In this document: positions 26,197-35,907 of the stretch, in pieces
Layout: the number at the start of each line of letters is the position of its first letter
Position numbering within the stretch: the first letter of the stretch is position 1
Assembly: GCF_002831585.1 (NCBI RefSeq)
Contig: NZ_CP025113.1
Span: forward strand, 3,859,001 to 3,923,000
Source of the DNA: Bradyrhizobium sp. SK17
Lineage (GTDB): Bacteria; Pseudomonadota; Alphaproteobacteria; Rhizobiales; Xanthobacteraceae
DNA length: 64,000 bases
Reading direction: 5' to 3'
Position numbers and translations under genes: made by a program
The notes under the pieces: model-generated
Databases searched by the model: none
Told to the model about the DNA's origin: nothing
What the model saw: only the letters and a program-made list of their open reading frames with translations

Positions 26197-27903
26197 ATGA
26201 TGATCCTGGCGCGCTTCCGTATTCTCACGAAGATTCTGGCGATTGTGGTCGGCCTCTCGGTCATTGCCAGTGCGCTGGCCTATCTCGGGATTTCATCGCT
26301 CAAATCGCTGAGCCAGCGCGGCGAGGTCACGGCACACGCGGCGGAACGCGCGCTGCTCTCGGCGCGCGCCAATCAGAGCGTGCTTGCGATCAACCGGGCC
26401 GAGTTCCGCAGCGCGCTCGATCCCCGCGACGAGAACCGGATCGCGGCCCGCGGCGTGATCGACGAACAGCTCAAATTGCTCGAGGAACGCCTCGTCGAAC
26501 TCGGCAAGACCGAGGATCAGCCGACCATCGCGCTGCTGTCCGGCGTGCGGTCGGCGCAGTCGACCTATCAGGCCCAGTTGAAGCAGACGCTCGATGCGGT
26601 CGATGGCGCCCGGGCCGCCGACCTGACTGCGTCGGCGGAGAAGCTGCGCGATGCCGCGATGAAGAGCCGTGCGGCGGCGGAAGAGCTGCAATCCAAGGTG
26701 CGGGCGGTAGCCGATCGCCAGGATCAGCGGGTCAGGGACAACGTCAAGGCCAATGAGCTAGAGTATACCTCGACCTCGGAGCTGTTGATCCTGCTCGCGG
26801 CATCGGGCGTCGTGTTCGGCCTGGTATTCGGCTTCCTCGTCGGACAATACGGCGTCGCCAAGCCGATCCGTGCCGTCGTCGAGCTGTTGCAGCAGCTCGC
26901 CAACGGCAATTACGAGGTTGCGGTGCATGGCACCGACCGCCGCGACGAGGTCGGCGACGTGGCCAAGACCGCGCTCGTGTTCAAGGACAACGGCCTTGCC
27001 AAGATCCGGATGGAGCGCGAGCAGAAGGACGCCGAGGCGCGCGCCGCTGCGCAGCGCCGTGCCGACATGCTGCAACTCGCCGACGGTTTCGAGCGTGCGG
27101 TCGGCGAGATCGTGGAAACGGTGGCGTCCGCCTCGACCGAGCTCGAGGCCTCGGCGACCACGCTGACCTCGACCGCCGAACGGTCGCAGGAACTGGCGAC
27201 GACGGTCGCAGCGGCCTCGGAAGAGGCGTCGACCAATGTGCAGTCGGTGGCATCCGCGACCGAGGAACTGTCGTCCTCGGTCTCCGAGATCAGCCGCCAG
27301 GTACAGGAATCGGCGCGGATGGCGGGCGACGCGGTCGATCAGGCCCGTGCGACCAATGATCGGGTCAGCGAGCTGTCGAAAGCCGCCGCCCGTATCGGCG
27401 ACGTGGTCGAGCTCATCAACACCATCGCCGGCCAGACCAACCTGCTGGCGCTGAACGCGACCATCGAGGCGGCTCGCGCCGGCGAGGCCGGCCGCGGCTT
27501 TGCCGTGGTGGCGTCGGAAGTGAAGGCGCTCGCCGAGCAGACCGCGAAGGCGACCGGGGAGATCGGCCAGCAGATTTCCGGCATCCAGGCCGCGACCGAG
27601 GCCTCCGTGAACGCGATCCGCGAGATCGGCGCAACCATCGAGCGGCTCTCCGAGATCTCCTCGACGATTGCCGCCGCCGTGGAGGAGCAGGGCGCCGCGA
27701 CCCAGGAAATCTCCCGAAATGTTCAGCATGCGGCCGAAGGCACCGGCCAGGTCTCGGCCAACATCGCCTATGTCCAGCGCGGCGCCACCGAGACCGGGTC
27801 GGCCTCGACGCAGGTGCTGGGTGCCGCACAATCGCTCTCCGGCGACAGCAACCGCCTCAAGCTCGAGGTCGGCCGGTTCCTGGACTCGGTCCGGGCCGCC
27901 TGA
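26197..27903 (+). CDS. methyl-accepting chemotaxis protein 2
   Basis: A 568-aa chemoreceptor paralogous to its upstream neighbour. TM1 lies at about 10-30 and TM2 at about 195-215 ([21 protein letters not shown]), followed by HAMP and a signalling domain. From about residue 300 onward the protein is almost identical to receptor 1, whereas the periplasmic sensor is unrelated in sequence, so the two should sense different ligands. Two adjacent ATG codons (26197 and 26200) are possible starts; GAGG lies upstream. Confidence 0.92.
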   Translation: MMILARFRILTKILAIVVGLSVIASALAYLGISSLKSLSQRGEVTAHAAERALLSARANQSVLAINRAEFRSALDPRDENRIAARGVIDEQLKLLEERLVELGKTEDQPTIALLSGVRSAQSTYQAQLKQTLDAVDGARAADLTASAEKLRDAAMKSRAAAEELQSKVRAVADRQDQRVRDNVKANELEYTSTSELLILLAASGVVFGLVFGFLVGQYGVAKPIRAVVELLQQLANGNYEVAVHGTDRRDEVGDVAKTALVFKDNGLAKIRMEREQKDAEARAAAQRRADMLQLADGFERAVGEIVETVASASTELEASATTLTSTAERSQELATTVAAASEEASTNVQSVASATEELSSSVSEISRQVQESARMAGDAVDQARATNDRVSELSKAAARIGDVVELINTIAGQTNLLALNATIEAARAGEAGRGFAVVASEVKALAEQTAKATGEIGQQISGIQAATEASVNAIREIGATIERLSEISSTIAAAVEEQGAATQEISRNVQHAAEGTGQVSANIAYVQRGATETGSASTQVLGAAQSLSGDSNRLKLEVGRFLDSVRAA

Positions 27904-28263
27904 TTCTGCGCAAGCGCGGTTGTGCCATCGGCGTGACGGACCGGACTGGTTCGTCATGCTTTGCATTTTCGCGGGGCAGCGATGCGCTGGCCACGCGTCG
28001 CCCGGAATGGTGTCCTTGCCCTGCTCACTCCCAGAGCAGGGCTGTCTCTTTTTGGTGATGATCCGACTGGGATCGCTGGCGCCGCGGCCGGCGCAACCGA
28101 TCGAATCGCGCTGCCTCACGGGCTATGCCAAGGAAGTGAAGGCCGCCGCGGCTCCACGGGTTGGCGTTTTGCCCGGCATCGGGTAAATCGGCGCCAGCGG
28201 ATCGGCCTTTTGGAACGCCGATTGCTTTGCCTGGGCGGGCTTTATTTCGGGAATGCTGCTTTT
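27904..28263. other. 360-bp gap between chemoreceptor 2 and RND permease
   Basis: It holds a terminator at 28018-28053. The remaining sequence contains open frames but no codon pattern or start that suggests a gene; the open frame entering the RND gene begins far upstream but resembles RND proteins only from 28264. Confidence 0.5.
28018..28053 (+). terminator. rho-independent terminator after chemoreceptor 2
   Basis: GCCCTGCTC - 7 nt - GAGCAGGGC gives a perfect 9-bp stem followed by a T-rich tail (TGTCTCTTTTT). Confidence 0.8.
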
Positions 28264-31200
28264 ATGATCGCACTGGTCCGTATCGCGCTGAGCCGGCCAT
28301 ATACTTTCGTCGTGCTCGCGATCCTGCTGCTGATTATCGGACCGCTGGCGGCGCTGCGCACGCCGACCGACATCTTTCCCGAAATCCGCATCCCGGTGAT
28401 CGGCGTGGCCTGGTCGTACACCGGCCTGCCTCCCGACCAGATGTCGGGGCGCATCACGACGCCGTTCGAGCGGACGCTGACCACGACGGTCAACGACATC
28501 GAGCACATCGTTGCGAACTCCTACAACGGCATCGGCATCGTCAAGATCTTCTTCCAGCCCAATGTCGACATCCGTACCGCCAACGCGCAGGTCACGGCGA
28601 TCGCCCAGACCCTGCTGAAGCAATTGCCGCCGGGCGCGACACCGCCGCTGATCCTCAATTACAGCGCCTCGACGGTGCCGATCATCCAGGTCGCGCTGTC
28701 GGGCGACGGCCTCACCGAGCAGAACCTCGCCGACATCGGCATCAACCAGTTGCGCACGCCGCTGGTCACGGTGCCCGGCGCCGCGATTCCCTATCCGTAT
28801 GGCGGCAAGCAGCGCCAGGTCCAGATCGACCTCAATTCGACCGCGCTGCAAGCGCGCGGCCTGTCGGGGCAGGACGTCGCCAATGCGCTCGCCGCGCAGA
28901 ACCTGATCACGCCGGTCGGCACCCAGAAGATCGGCAACTTCGAATACACCATCAACTTGAACAACTCGCCGCTGAAGATCGAGGAACTCGGCGACCTGCC
29001 GATCAAGACCGTCAACGGCGCGATGGTCTATATCCGCGACGTCGCCACCGTCCGCGACGGCAACCCGCCGCAGACCAACATCGTCCATGTCGACGGCAAC
29101 CGCTCGGTGCTGATGATGGTGCTGAAGGCGGGCGCGACTTCGACGCTCGATATCATCTCCGGCATCAAGCAGAAGGTGATCGAGGTCAAGGACCAGATGC
29201 CGGACGCGCTCAAGATCGGCTTCGTCGGCGACCAGTCGGTGTTCGTCCGCGGCGCCATCACCGGCGTCGCCTTCGAAGGCGTGATCGCGGCGCTCTTGAC
29301 CAGCGTCATGATCCTGCTGTTCCTCGGCAGCTGGCGTTCGACCGTCATCATCGCGGTGTCGATCCCGCTGTCGGTGCTTGGCGCCATCATCATGCTGTCC
29401 CTGATCGGCGAGACGCTCAACATCATGACGCTCGGCGGCCTCGCGCTCGCGGTCGGCATCCTGGTCGACGACGCCACGGTGACGATCGAGAACATCAACT
29501 ACCATCTCGAGCAGGGCAAGCCGGTCGAGCAATCGATCCTCGACGGCGCCAACCAGATCGTGACGCCGGCGTTCGTCTCGCTGCTGTGTATCTGCATCGT
29601 GTTCGTGCCGATGTTCTTCCTGTCAGGCGTCGCGCGCTTCCTGTTCGTGCCGATGGCCGAAGCGGTCATGTTCGCGATGATCTGGTCGTTCATCCTGTCG
29701 CGCACTTTGGTGCCGACGATGGCGAACTATCTGTTGCAGCCGCATGTCCATCACGAAGGCGCGCCGCCGAAGTCGCGCAATCCCTTGGTCTGGTTCCAGC
29801 GCGGCTTCGAAGCGCGGTTCGAGCGCATCCGCGGCGGCTATCACGGCCTGCTTGCGATGGCGCTCGGCCACCGCAAGGTGTTCGTCGGCGGCTTCCTTGC
29901 GGTCGTCGCCGCGTCGTTTCTGCTGGTGCCGTTCCTCGGCCGCAACTTCTTCCCGTCGGTCGATGCCGGCAACATCCTGATGCATGTCCGCACCCAGGTC
30001 GGCACCCGCGTCGAGGAGACCGCCAACCAGATGGCGGATGTCCAGAAAGCGATCCGCAAGCTGATCCCGGGCGAGATCGAGACCATGACCGACAACATCG
30101 GCATGCCGATCTCCAGCATCAACCTGACCTACAACAACACCGGCGTGATCGGTCCGCAGGATGCCGACATCCAGATCAAGCTGAAGGAAGGTCACAAGCC
30201 GACCGAGGAGCATGTGCGCACGCTGCGTGAGCAATTGCCGCGGCTGTTCCCGGGCACCAGCTTCTCCTTCCTGCCCGCCGACATCGTCAGCCAGATCCTG
30301 AACTTCGGTGCGCCGGCGCCGATCGATTTGCAGATCCGCGGCGCCAATCTCGAAGGCAACTACGCCTATGCCAACAAGCTGCTGGCGAAGATCAAGCGGA
30401 TTCCCGGCATCGCCGACGCGCGGATCCAGCAGTCGCCGAACAACCCGACCTTCAACATCGATGTCGATCGCACCCGCGCACAATATGTCGGCCTGACCGA
30501 GCGCGACGTCACCAACGCGCTGGTGGTCAATCTGGCCGGTTCGTCGCAGGTCGCGCCGACCTACTTCCTCAACCCCGACAACGGCGTGTCGTATTCGATC
30601 GTGATGCAGACGCCGCAATACCAGATCGACTCGCTGAGCGCGTTGCAGACCTTGCCGATCACCGCGACCGGCAACACCCAGGCGCCGATCCTCGGCGGCA
30701 TCGCCGACATCAAGCGCGCGACCTCGAGCGCGGTGGTCTCGCAATACGACATCCAGTCGCTGGTGCAGATCTACGCCACGACGCAGGGCCGCGATCTCGG
30801 CGGCGTCGCGACCGACGTGCGCCAGTTGATCGCCGATACCGCCAAGGAGGTGCCGAAGGGCTCGTCCGTGGTGCTGCTCGGCCAGGTGCAGACCATGAAC
30901 TCGGCCTTCACCGGTCTGTTGTTCGGCCTGCTCGGCGCAGTCGTGCTGATCTACTTCCTGATCGTGGTGAACTTCCAGTCCTGGTCGGACCCGTTCGTGA
31001 TCATCACGGCGCTGCCGGCGGCGCTGGCCGGCATCGTCTGGATGCTGTTCACCACCCAGACCACGCTGTCGGTTCCGGCGCTGACCGGCGCCATCATGTG
31101 CATGGGCGTCGCGACCGCCAACAGCGTGCTGGTGATCAGCTTCGCCCGTGAGCGCTATGAGGAGCTTGGCGACCCCGTCGCGGCGGCACTGGAGGCCGGT

Positions 31201-31443
31201 TTCGTCCGCTTCCGCCCGGTGCTGATGACGGCGCTGGCCATGATCATCGGCATGGCGCCGATGGCGCTGGGGCTCGGCGAGGGCGGCGAGCAGAATGCGC
31301 CGCTGGGCCGCGCCGTGATCGGCGGCCTGATCTTCGCCACCTTCGCGACGCTGATGTTTGTTCCCGTGGTATTCAGTATGGTACACAAGAAGCAAGGCGC
31401 CAAAGTCGCCGCCTCATCGGAGATTCCGCATGCAGCCCACTGA
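28264..31443 (+). CDS. RND-family efflux transporter permease
   Basis: A 1059-aa inner-membrane pump. The N-terminal TM1 is followed by PTDIFPEIRIPVIGV, typical of RND permeases; two large periplasmic loops and 12 helices follow. The proton-relay motif GILVDDATVTIEN is at about residue 397-409, of the HAE1 drug-efflux type rather than the metal-efflux type. It exports hydrophobic or toxic compounds with the adaptor encoded just downstream. I start at ATG 28264, where homology to RND N-termini begins. No outer-membrane factor is in the window, so a TolC-like protein encoded elsewhere is needed. Confidence 0.9.
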   Translation: MIALVRIALSRPYTFVVLAILLLIIGPLAALRTPTDIFPEIRIPVIGVAWSYTGLPPDQMSGRITTPFERTLTTTVNDIEHIVANSYNGIGIVKIFFQPNVDIRTANAQVTAIAQTLLKQLPPGATPPLILNYSASTVPIIQVALSGDGLTEQNLADIGINQLRTPLVTVPGAAIPYPYGGKQRQVQIDLNSTALQARGLSGQDVANALAAQNLITPVGTQKIGNFEYTINLNNSPLKIEELGDLPIKTVNGAMVYIRDVATVRDGNPPQTNIVHVDGNRSVLMMVLKAGATSTLDIISGIKQKVIEVKDQMPDALKIGFVGDQSVFVRGAITGVAFEGVIAALLTSVMILLFLGSWRSTVIIAVSIPLSVLGAIIMLSLIGETLNIMTLGGLALAVGILVDDATVTIENINYHLEQGKPVEQSILDGANQIVTPAFVSLLCICIVFVPMFFLSGVARFLFVPMAEAVMFAMIWSFILSRTLVPTMANYLLQPHVHHEGAPPKSRNPLVWFQRGFEARFERIRGGYHGLLAMALGHRKVFVGGFLAVVAASFLLVPFLGRNFFPSVDAGNILMHVRTQVGTRVEETANQMADVQKAIRKLIPGEIETMTDNIGMPISSINLTYNNTGVIGPQDADIQIKLKEGHKPTEEHVRTLREQLPRLFPGTSFSFLPADIVSQILNFGAPAPIDLQIRGANLEGNYAYANKLLAKIKRIPGIADARIQQSPNNPTFNIDVDRTRAQYVGLTERDVTNALVVNLAGSSQVAPTYFLNPDNGVSYSIVMQTPQYQIDSLSALQTLPITATGNTQAPILGGIADIKRATSSAVVSQYDIQSLVQIYATTQGRDLGGVATDVRQLIADTAKEVPKGSSVVLLGQVQTMNSAFTGLLFGLLGAVVLIYFLIVVNFQSWSDPFVIITALPAALAGIVWMLFTTQTTLSVPALTGAIMCMGVATANSVLVISFARERYEELGDPVAAALEAGFVRFRPVLMTALAMIIGMAPMALGLGEGGEQNAPLGRAVIGGLIFATFATLMFVPVVFSMVHKKQGAKVAASSEIPHAAH

Positions 31444-32632
31444 ACAGCGCCCCCCGGTGTCCGGCCGGAAATTGGGCATATTCGGCGTGGTTGCACTGGT
31501 CGGCGCAGGACTGATCGTCGGCACCGGAATCCGCGCCCGCGAGGAGCAAGACAGCAAGCTCAAGCAATGGACCGATGAGCAGGCCGTTCCGACCGTCGCC
31601 GTGGCGTTGCCGAGCGCCAAGGCGCTGAGCCCGACCATCGATCTGCCGGGCCGGCTCGAAGCCTATTCCCGCGCACCGATCTTCGCGCGCGTGTCGGGTT
31701 ATCTGAAGAGCTGGGACGTCGACATCGGCGCCCGGGTCAAGGCCGGTCAGGTGATCGCCGAGATCGAGGCCCCCGACCTCGACCAGCAATTGTTGCAGGC
31801 GCGCGCCGATCTCGCCAGCGCCCAGGCCTCGGCCAAGCTGTCGGAGGCGACGCTCGCCCGGCGCAAGACGCTGGTGGCCTCGAACTTCGTCTCCGCCCAG
31901 GAGATCGACGAGCGCACCGCCGACCTCTCCAACAAGAACGGCGCGGTCAGGGCCGGTCAGGCCAATGTCGAGCGGCTGGAAGCGCTCGCCGGCTACAAGA
32001 AGATCACGGCGCCGTTCGACGGCGTGGTGACTTCGCGCGATACCGACGTCGGCGCGTTGATCAATGCCGGCGGCGGCTCGGGCCCCGCGATGTTCACGGT
32101 CTCCGACATCGCCAAGCTGCGCGTCTACGTCAACGTGCCGCAGAACTACGTCCCGGCGATCAAGATCGGCGCCAAGGCCACGCTGAGCCTGCCGGACTAT
32201 CCGAACCGCGCCTTCCAGGCGACGGTGGAAGCCTCCTCGCAGGCGGTCGATGTCGCCTCCGGCACGACGCGGATGCAGCTCGGGCTCGACAACTCCTCCG
32301 GCGAACTGATGCCGGGCAGCTACGCCAGCGTGAAGCTGAACCTGCAACGCGAGTCGACGCCGCTCAGCATTCCCGCCAGCGCACTGATCTTCAACGGCAA
32401 CGGCCTGCGGGTCGCGACCGTCGGTCCCGACGACAAGGTGCTGTTCAAGACGGTGAAGATCGGCCGCGACCTCGGCAAGGAGATCGAGATCGCAGCGGGC
32501 CTTGCGCCTGACGACCGCATCATCACCGCGCCGCCGGACGGTCTCGCCGACGGCGATCATGTCCGCGTCACCGGTGTCGGCGCCAAGGGCAAGCCGACCA
32601 CCGCCTCTGAAAAGCAGGACGCGAAGGGGTAG
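31430..32632 (+). CDS. RND efflux periplasmic adaptor (membrane fusion protein)
   Basis: A 400-aa adaptor. One N-terminal membrane anchor (IFGVVALVGAGLIVGTGI) is followed by the lipoyl half-motif GYLKSWDVDIGARVKAGQVIAEIEAPDL, written here as a family block at about 85-112. Then come a helical hairpin, the second lipoyl half (KKITAPFDGVVTSRDTDVGA) and beta-barrel domains. Start ATG 31430 overlaps the permease gene by 14 nt and has GGAG upstream. The permease-then-adaptor order is the reverse of the common arrangement. Confidence 0.91.
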   Translation: MQPTEQRPPVSGRKLGIFGVVALVGAGLIVGTGIRAREEQDSKLKQWTDEQAVPTVAVALPSAKALSPTIDLPGRLEAYSRAPIFARVSGYLKSWDVDIGARVKAGQVIAEIEAPDLDQQLLQARADLASAQASAKLSEATLARRKTLVASNFVSAQEIDERTADLSNKNGAVRAGQANVERLEALAGYKKITAPFDGVVTSRDTDVGALINAGGGSGPAMFTVSDIAKLRVYVNVPQNYVPAIKIGAKATLSLPDYPNRAFQATVEASSQAVDVASGTTRMQLGLDNSSGELMPGSYASVKLNLQRESTPLSIPASALIFNGNGLRVATVGPDDKVLFKTVKIGRDLGKEIEIAAGLAPDDRIITAPPDGLADGDHVRVTGVGAKGKPTTASEKQDAKG

Positions 32633-32656
32633 GGCGCGCTGCGTCTCTCACTCCGT

Positions 32657-32686
32657 CATGCCCGGGCTTGTCCCGGGCATTTTCGT
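32657..32686 (+). terminator. terminator after the RND operon
   Basis: ATGCCCGGG-CTTGT-CCCGGGCAT stem with a TTTTCG tail, about 25 nt after the adaptor stop codon. Confidence 0.75.
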
Positions 32687-32712
32687 TTCGAGATCCGATC
32701 AAGCCGGATGCG

Positions 32713-32799
32713 TAGGGTGGGCAAAGGCGCGAAAGCGCCGTGCCCACCGTCAAGCGCACTGCACGTGATGGTGGGCACGCTTTCGCCTTGCCCACCCTG
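32713..32799. repeat. palindromic repeat with AGGGTGGGCAA arms
   Basis: AGGGTGGGCAAAGGCG on the left faces CGCCTTGCCCACCCT on the right, with an inner GTGCCCACC/GGTGGGCAC pair. It sits between the convergent RND operon and thiolase-like gene. Confidence 0.75.
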
Positions 32800-32812
32800 C
32801 CAATTCAGTCGC

Positions 32813-34327
32813 TCAGCCAACCCGCCATTCCGGCACGCCGTCAGCGGCGGTGACGATGTTGCCCGTGGTGCCGACCGGGGTGCGGTCGAGATCCTGGAGA
32901 TGCGCCAGCGTTGCGGTGTCGCCTGCCGGGATGCGGCCGAGGCTGCGGCGGCCGTCGTCGGTGCGCAGCATGGTGACGCCGTGCTCGACCTCGCCATTGG
33001 CGCGATAGATCACGGTGAAGGCCTCGACCTTGCCTTTGCCTGTCGCCTCGGCGGTGAAGTCGGGCACGTCGCGGCGATGCCGGTCCGCCTCCGCCTGCAC
33101 GCTGGTGTCCTGCTTGAGTGCTGATGTCGGCGCCGCGCGCGACAGCACCAGGCCGTGATGCTTGGTGACGAAGCCGCCCTGGCCGTAGAGCAGGCCGAGC
33201 GTGCCGCCGCTGCGCAGCTTGCGCACCATCGCGCAGGCCGAATGCGTCATGTAGGTGTTGAGCGGCGCGCCGAAGAACGTCAGCCCGCCTGTCACGGTCG
33301 GCTGTACGTCGGGCCCAAGGCCGAGCGTCCGGCGCGCCATCTTGGGCACGCAGGGGAAACAGCTATAGAGCTCGATCGCGTCGAACTTCTTGCCGTCGCC
33401 GCCGACCAGATCCATCACCGCCTTCAGCACCGCGGTCTGCGCGTGGCTCTCGACGAACTGGTCGCGGATCAGATAATCGCGCGGCTCTTCCGCCGAGGCG
33501 CCGCCGAGCGGATAGATCAGCCTGTCTTCGGGCACGCCCGCGGCGCGCGCCTTCGCCAGGCTGGTCAGGATCAGCGCGCCGCCCATGTTCACCGTCGGGT
33601 TCGCGACCATCAGCTTCGTATAGGGCCACGCGATCATCCGGTTGTCCGGCGTCGCGGTCGTGATCTCGTCGCCGGTGAATGTCTTCTTCAGCCAGGAGTT
33701 CGGATTGTCGGCGGCAACCCGCGCATAGGTCGACCACAGCTCGCCGGATTCCTTCAGCGCCTGGCGCGGCGTCTGGCCCCAATGCGCCGAGGTCGCGGAC
33801 TCATAGAGCGGATAGACCGTGATCGGCCTGAACACGCCGAGCGTCACGGCAAGCGGCTTCTGGAACGCGGCGCCGCGCTTGGGCTCCTCGACGTCATGCG
33901 CGAACGGCGTCCAGGGCAGTTCGACGCCGGCGCGCTGCGCCTTGGTCGCGGTCGACTGCGCCTCCGCGCCGCAGACCGCCGCCACGCTGCATTCGCCGCG
34001 CGCGATGCGCTGCGCCGCTTCGTGCAGATAGCGGATCGGGCTCTCGCCGCCGACCGGGCCGTAATAGAGATGCGCGGGCGCGATGCCGAGCCGTTGCGCC
34101 AGCTGCTTCTCCGGATCGCGGTAGCGCCAGCTCAGGAAGTTGACGACGTCGAGCGACTGCACGTCGGCGAGCAGCTTTGCGCCGCTGTCGGCTTCGGCGC
34201 GCTTCAGCGCCTCCTCGAGCAAGGTGAGCGGCTCGAGGCCGGCTGCGATGTCCTTTGGACGATCGACGATCTCGCCGACGCCGACGATGACGGGAATGCG
34301 GTCTTCGGGGATATGAGATGTGGTCAT
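32813..34327 (-). CDS. thiolase-fold protein (acetyl-CoA acetyltransferase-like), nucleophile missing
   Basis: A 504-aa thiolase-superfamily protein, longer than the usual 380-400 aa because of a C-terminal extension of about 100 residues. Conserved blocks include VIVGVGEIVDRP, ATAVCGAEAQST-like VAAVCGAEAQ and SCFPCVPKMARR. At the N-terminal active-site helix (GGESPIRYLHEAAQRIARGE) the position of the nucleophilic Cys is Gly, so normal thiolysis is unlikely; a lipid-transfer or aldolase-like reaction is possible. I prefer ATG 34327 (MTTSHIPEDR) over GTG 34342 on length and purine-rich upstream sequence. The nearest gene on this strand is the nitronate monooxygenase, across a repeat. Confidence 0.82.
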   Translation of the reverse strand: MTTSHIPEDRIPVIVGVGEIVDRPKDIAAGLEPLTLLEEALKRAEADSGAKLLADVQSLDVVNFLSWRYRDPEKQLAQRLGIAPAHLYYGPVGGESPIRYLHEAAQRIARGECSVAAVCGAEAQSTATKAQRAGVELPWTPFAHDVEEPKRGAAFQKPLAVTLGVFRPITVYPLYESATSAHWGQTPRQALKESGELWSTYARVAADNPNSWLKKTFTGDEITTATPDNRMIAWPYTKLMVANPTVNMGGALILTSLAKARAAGVPEDRLIYPLGGASAEEPRDYLIRDQFVESHAQTAVLKAVMDLVGGDGKKFDAIELYSCFPCVPKMARRTLGLGPDVQPTVTGGLTFFGAPLNTYMTHSACAMVRKLRSGGTLGLLYGQGGFVTKHHGLVLSRAAPTSALKQDTSVQAEADRHRRDVPDFTAEATGKGKVEAFTVIYRANGEVEHGVTMLRTDDGRRSLGRIPAGDTATLAHLQDLDRTPVGTTGNIVTAADGVPEWRVG

Positions 34328-34368
34328 TTCTTCTTGCTTCACTTTCTAGATCTTCGCCACGCCGCCGC

Positions 34369-34483
34369 CCTTCGAGGAGCGCAAGAGCGCGCACCTCAGG
34401 GTGACGGCTACGTAGGGGGCGTCATCCCTGCGCAAAGGCTTCGCCTTTGTCGCTGGAGGCGCGAGCGCAGCGAGCCTCGAAGG
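34369..34483. repeat. palindromic repeat bounded by CCTTCGAGG / CCTCGAAGG
   Basis: Perfect 9-bp ends, with an inner GCAAAGGC/GCCTTTGT-like pair around 34431-34450. It fills most of the gap between the nitronate monooxygenase and thiolase-like genes. Confidence 0.65.
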
Positions 34484-34497
34484 ATGAGCCACGTACT

Positions 34498-35631
34498 CTA
34501 CTCCGCCACCAACGCATTCATGTGCTCGACGGCCTCGACGAAATCTTCCTTGAACTCCTGCACCACGGCGCCGGCGGACTTGACGCTGTCGACCAGGCCG
34601 ACGCCCTGGCCGACGAAGTAGCTGACGAGATCGCGCGCCTTCTCGTTGCCGGCCTCGGCGGCGCGGTCGATGGCGTTGAAGGCGTCGCGGCTGATGATGC
34701 TTTGCAGCGGCATCGGCAGCGCGCCGGGGCTTTCCGGCGAACGGTCCCAGGCGTCGGTCCAGACCGAACGGAGTTGCCGCGCGGGCTTGCCAGTGCGGCC
34801 CTTGGAGCGGATCGCGTCACGCGAGGAGGCCGCGATCATCTTCTCGCGGAAGATCTCGGAGGTCTCCGACTCCACGGTGGCAAGCCACACCGAGCCGGTC
34901 CAGGCGCCGGCCGCGCCCATCGCCATGCAGGCGGCCATCTGGCTGCCGGTCATGATGCCGCCGGCGGCGAGCACCGGCACGTCGCGGATCTTCTTCACCG
35001 CCTTGATCACCTCGGGCACCAGCACCATGGTCGAGACCTCGCCGCAATGGCCGCCGGCCTCGGTGCCCTGCGCGACCAGGATATCGACGCCGGCCGCGAC
35101 CTGGCGCAGCGCGTGCTCCTTGGAGCCGATCAGGGCTGCGACCGGCACGTTGTGCTTGCGGCCCATCTCGATCATCGCCCGCGGCGGCACGCCGAGCGCG
35201 TTGGCGATCAGCCTGATCGGATGGCGGAACGAGACCTCGAGCAATTGCAGCGCGGTCTCGGCATCGAACGGTTGCGGCTGGTTGTCGGCGACGCTCTGCG
35301 CCGTGAGCTCGATGTCGTATTTCTTCAAGAGATTGCGGGTGAAGTCGCGGTGCTCCTTGGAGACGCGTTTCTCCAGGCTCTTCCAGGTGACGTTCTTCTC
35401 GCCGGCGGTCGAGATGTTCTCGGGGATCAGCACGTCGATGCCGTAGGGCTTGCCGTCGACATGCGCGTCGATCCATTTCAATTCCTGCTCCAGCGTTTCC
35501 GGCAGGTACCGGGTCGCGCCGAACACGCCGAAGCCGCCGGCGCGGCTGACCGCTGCGACCACGTCGCGGCAATGGCTGAAAGCGAGCAGGGGGAATTCGA
35601 TCCCCAGCATGTCGCAGATCGGTGACTTCAT
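34498..35631 (-). CDS. nitronate monooxygenase / 2-nitropropane dioxygenase family
   Basis: A 377-aa FMN-dependent TIM-barrel enzyme. The N-terminal GIEFPLLAFSHCRDVVAAVSRAGGFGVFG, shown here by its key residues, and the phosphate-binding blocks AQGTEAGGHCGEVSTMVLVP and VLAAGGIMTGSQMAACMAMG define the family. It oxidises alkyl nitronates or related substrates with O2. GGGAG precedes ATG 35631. Many such proteins sit in fatty-acid degradation loci, where their exact role is unclear. Confidence 0.9.
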   Translation of the reverse strand: MKSPICDMLGIEFPLLAFSHCRDVVAAVSRAGGFGVFGATRYLPETLEQELKWIDAHVDGKPYGIDVLIPENISTAGEKNVTWKSLEKRVSKEHRDFTRNLLKKYDIELTAQSVADNQPQPFDAETALQLLEVSFRHPIRLIANALGVPPRAMIEMGRKHNVPVAALIGSKEHALRQVAAGVDILVAQGTEAGGHCGEVSTMVLVPEVIKAVKKIRDVPVLAAGGIMTGSQMAACMAMGAAGAWTGSVWLATVESETSEIFREKMIAASSRDAIRSKGRTGKPARQLRSVWTDAWDRSPESPGALPMPLQSIISRDAFNAIDRAAEAGNEKARDLVSYFVGQGVGLVDSVKSAGAVVQEFKEDFVEAVEHMNALVAE

Positions 35632-35907
35632 GGATTGGTTTTCTCCCGCCGGCTGCTTCTTGTGCTTGTTGGCATCAGCCCCTGCAACGCTAGCGCATCA
35701 CGGTCAGCGAAGCCAAGCGGGTTTCGGCCTCGGCGATCTTGCGTACAGGCGCTGCTTGGCTGCATCGCTCGCAGCGCATTCCGCTGGGTAGAAAATGCGA
35801 TCGCGTGGGCTGGGCAAAGCGGAACCTGCCCACCATCTAGTGCAGACATGCGGATGTGCACGGCGGTTGCCGCGCCATGGAAAAACGTCAACCCGGGAGC
35901 CAACGAC
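35632..35907. other. 276-bp divergent gap containing a partial palindromic repeat
   Basis: It lies between the minus-strand nitronate monooxygenase and the plus-strand GST-like gene, so it must hold both promoters. A degenerate half of the GTGGGC repeat family occurs at about 35807-35836 (GTGGGCTGGGCAAAG ... CTGCCCACC). No clear operator was seen. Confidence 0.4.

Noticed and set aside
27961..28263. 101-residue N-terminal extension of the RND permease
   Set aside because: It crosses a terminator hairpin and does not resemble RND proteins, which begin at 28264.
28161..30230. 689-aa second frame within the RND gene
   Set aside because: Same strand but shifted; amino-acid composition is artefactual and the RND frame is clearly coding.
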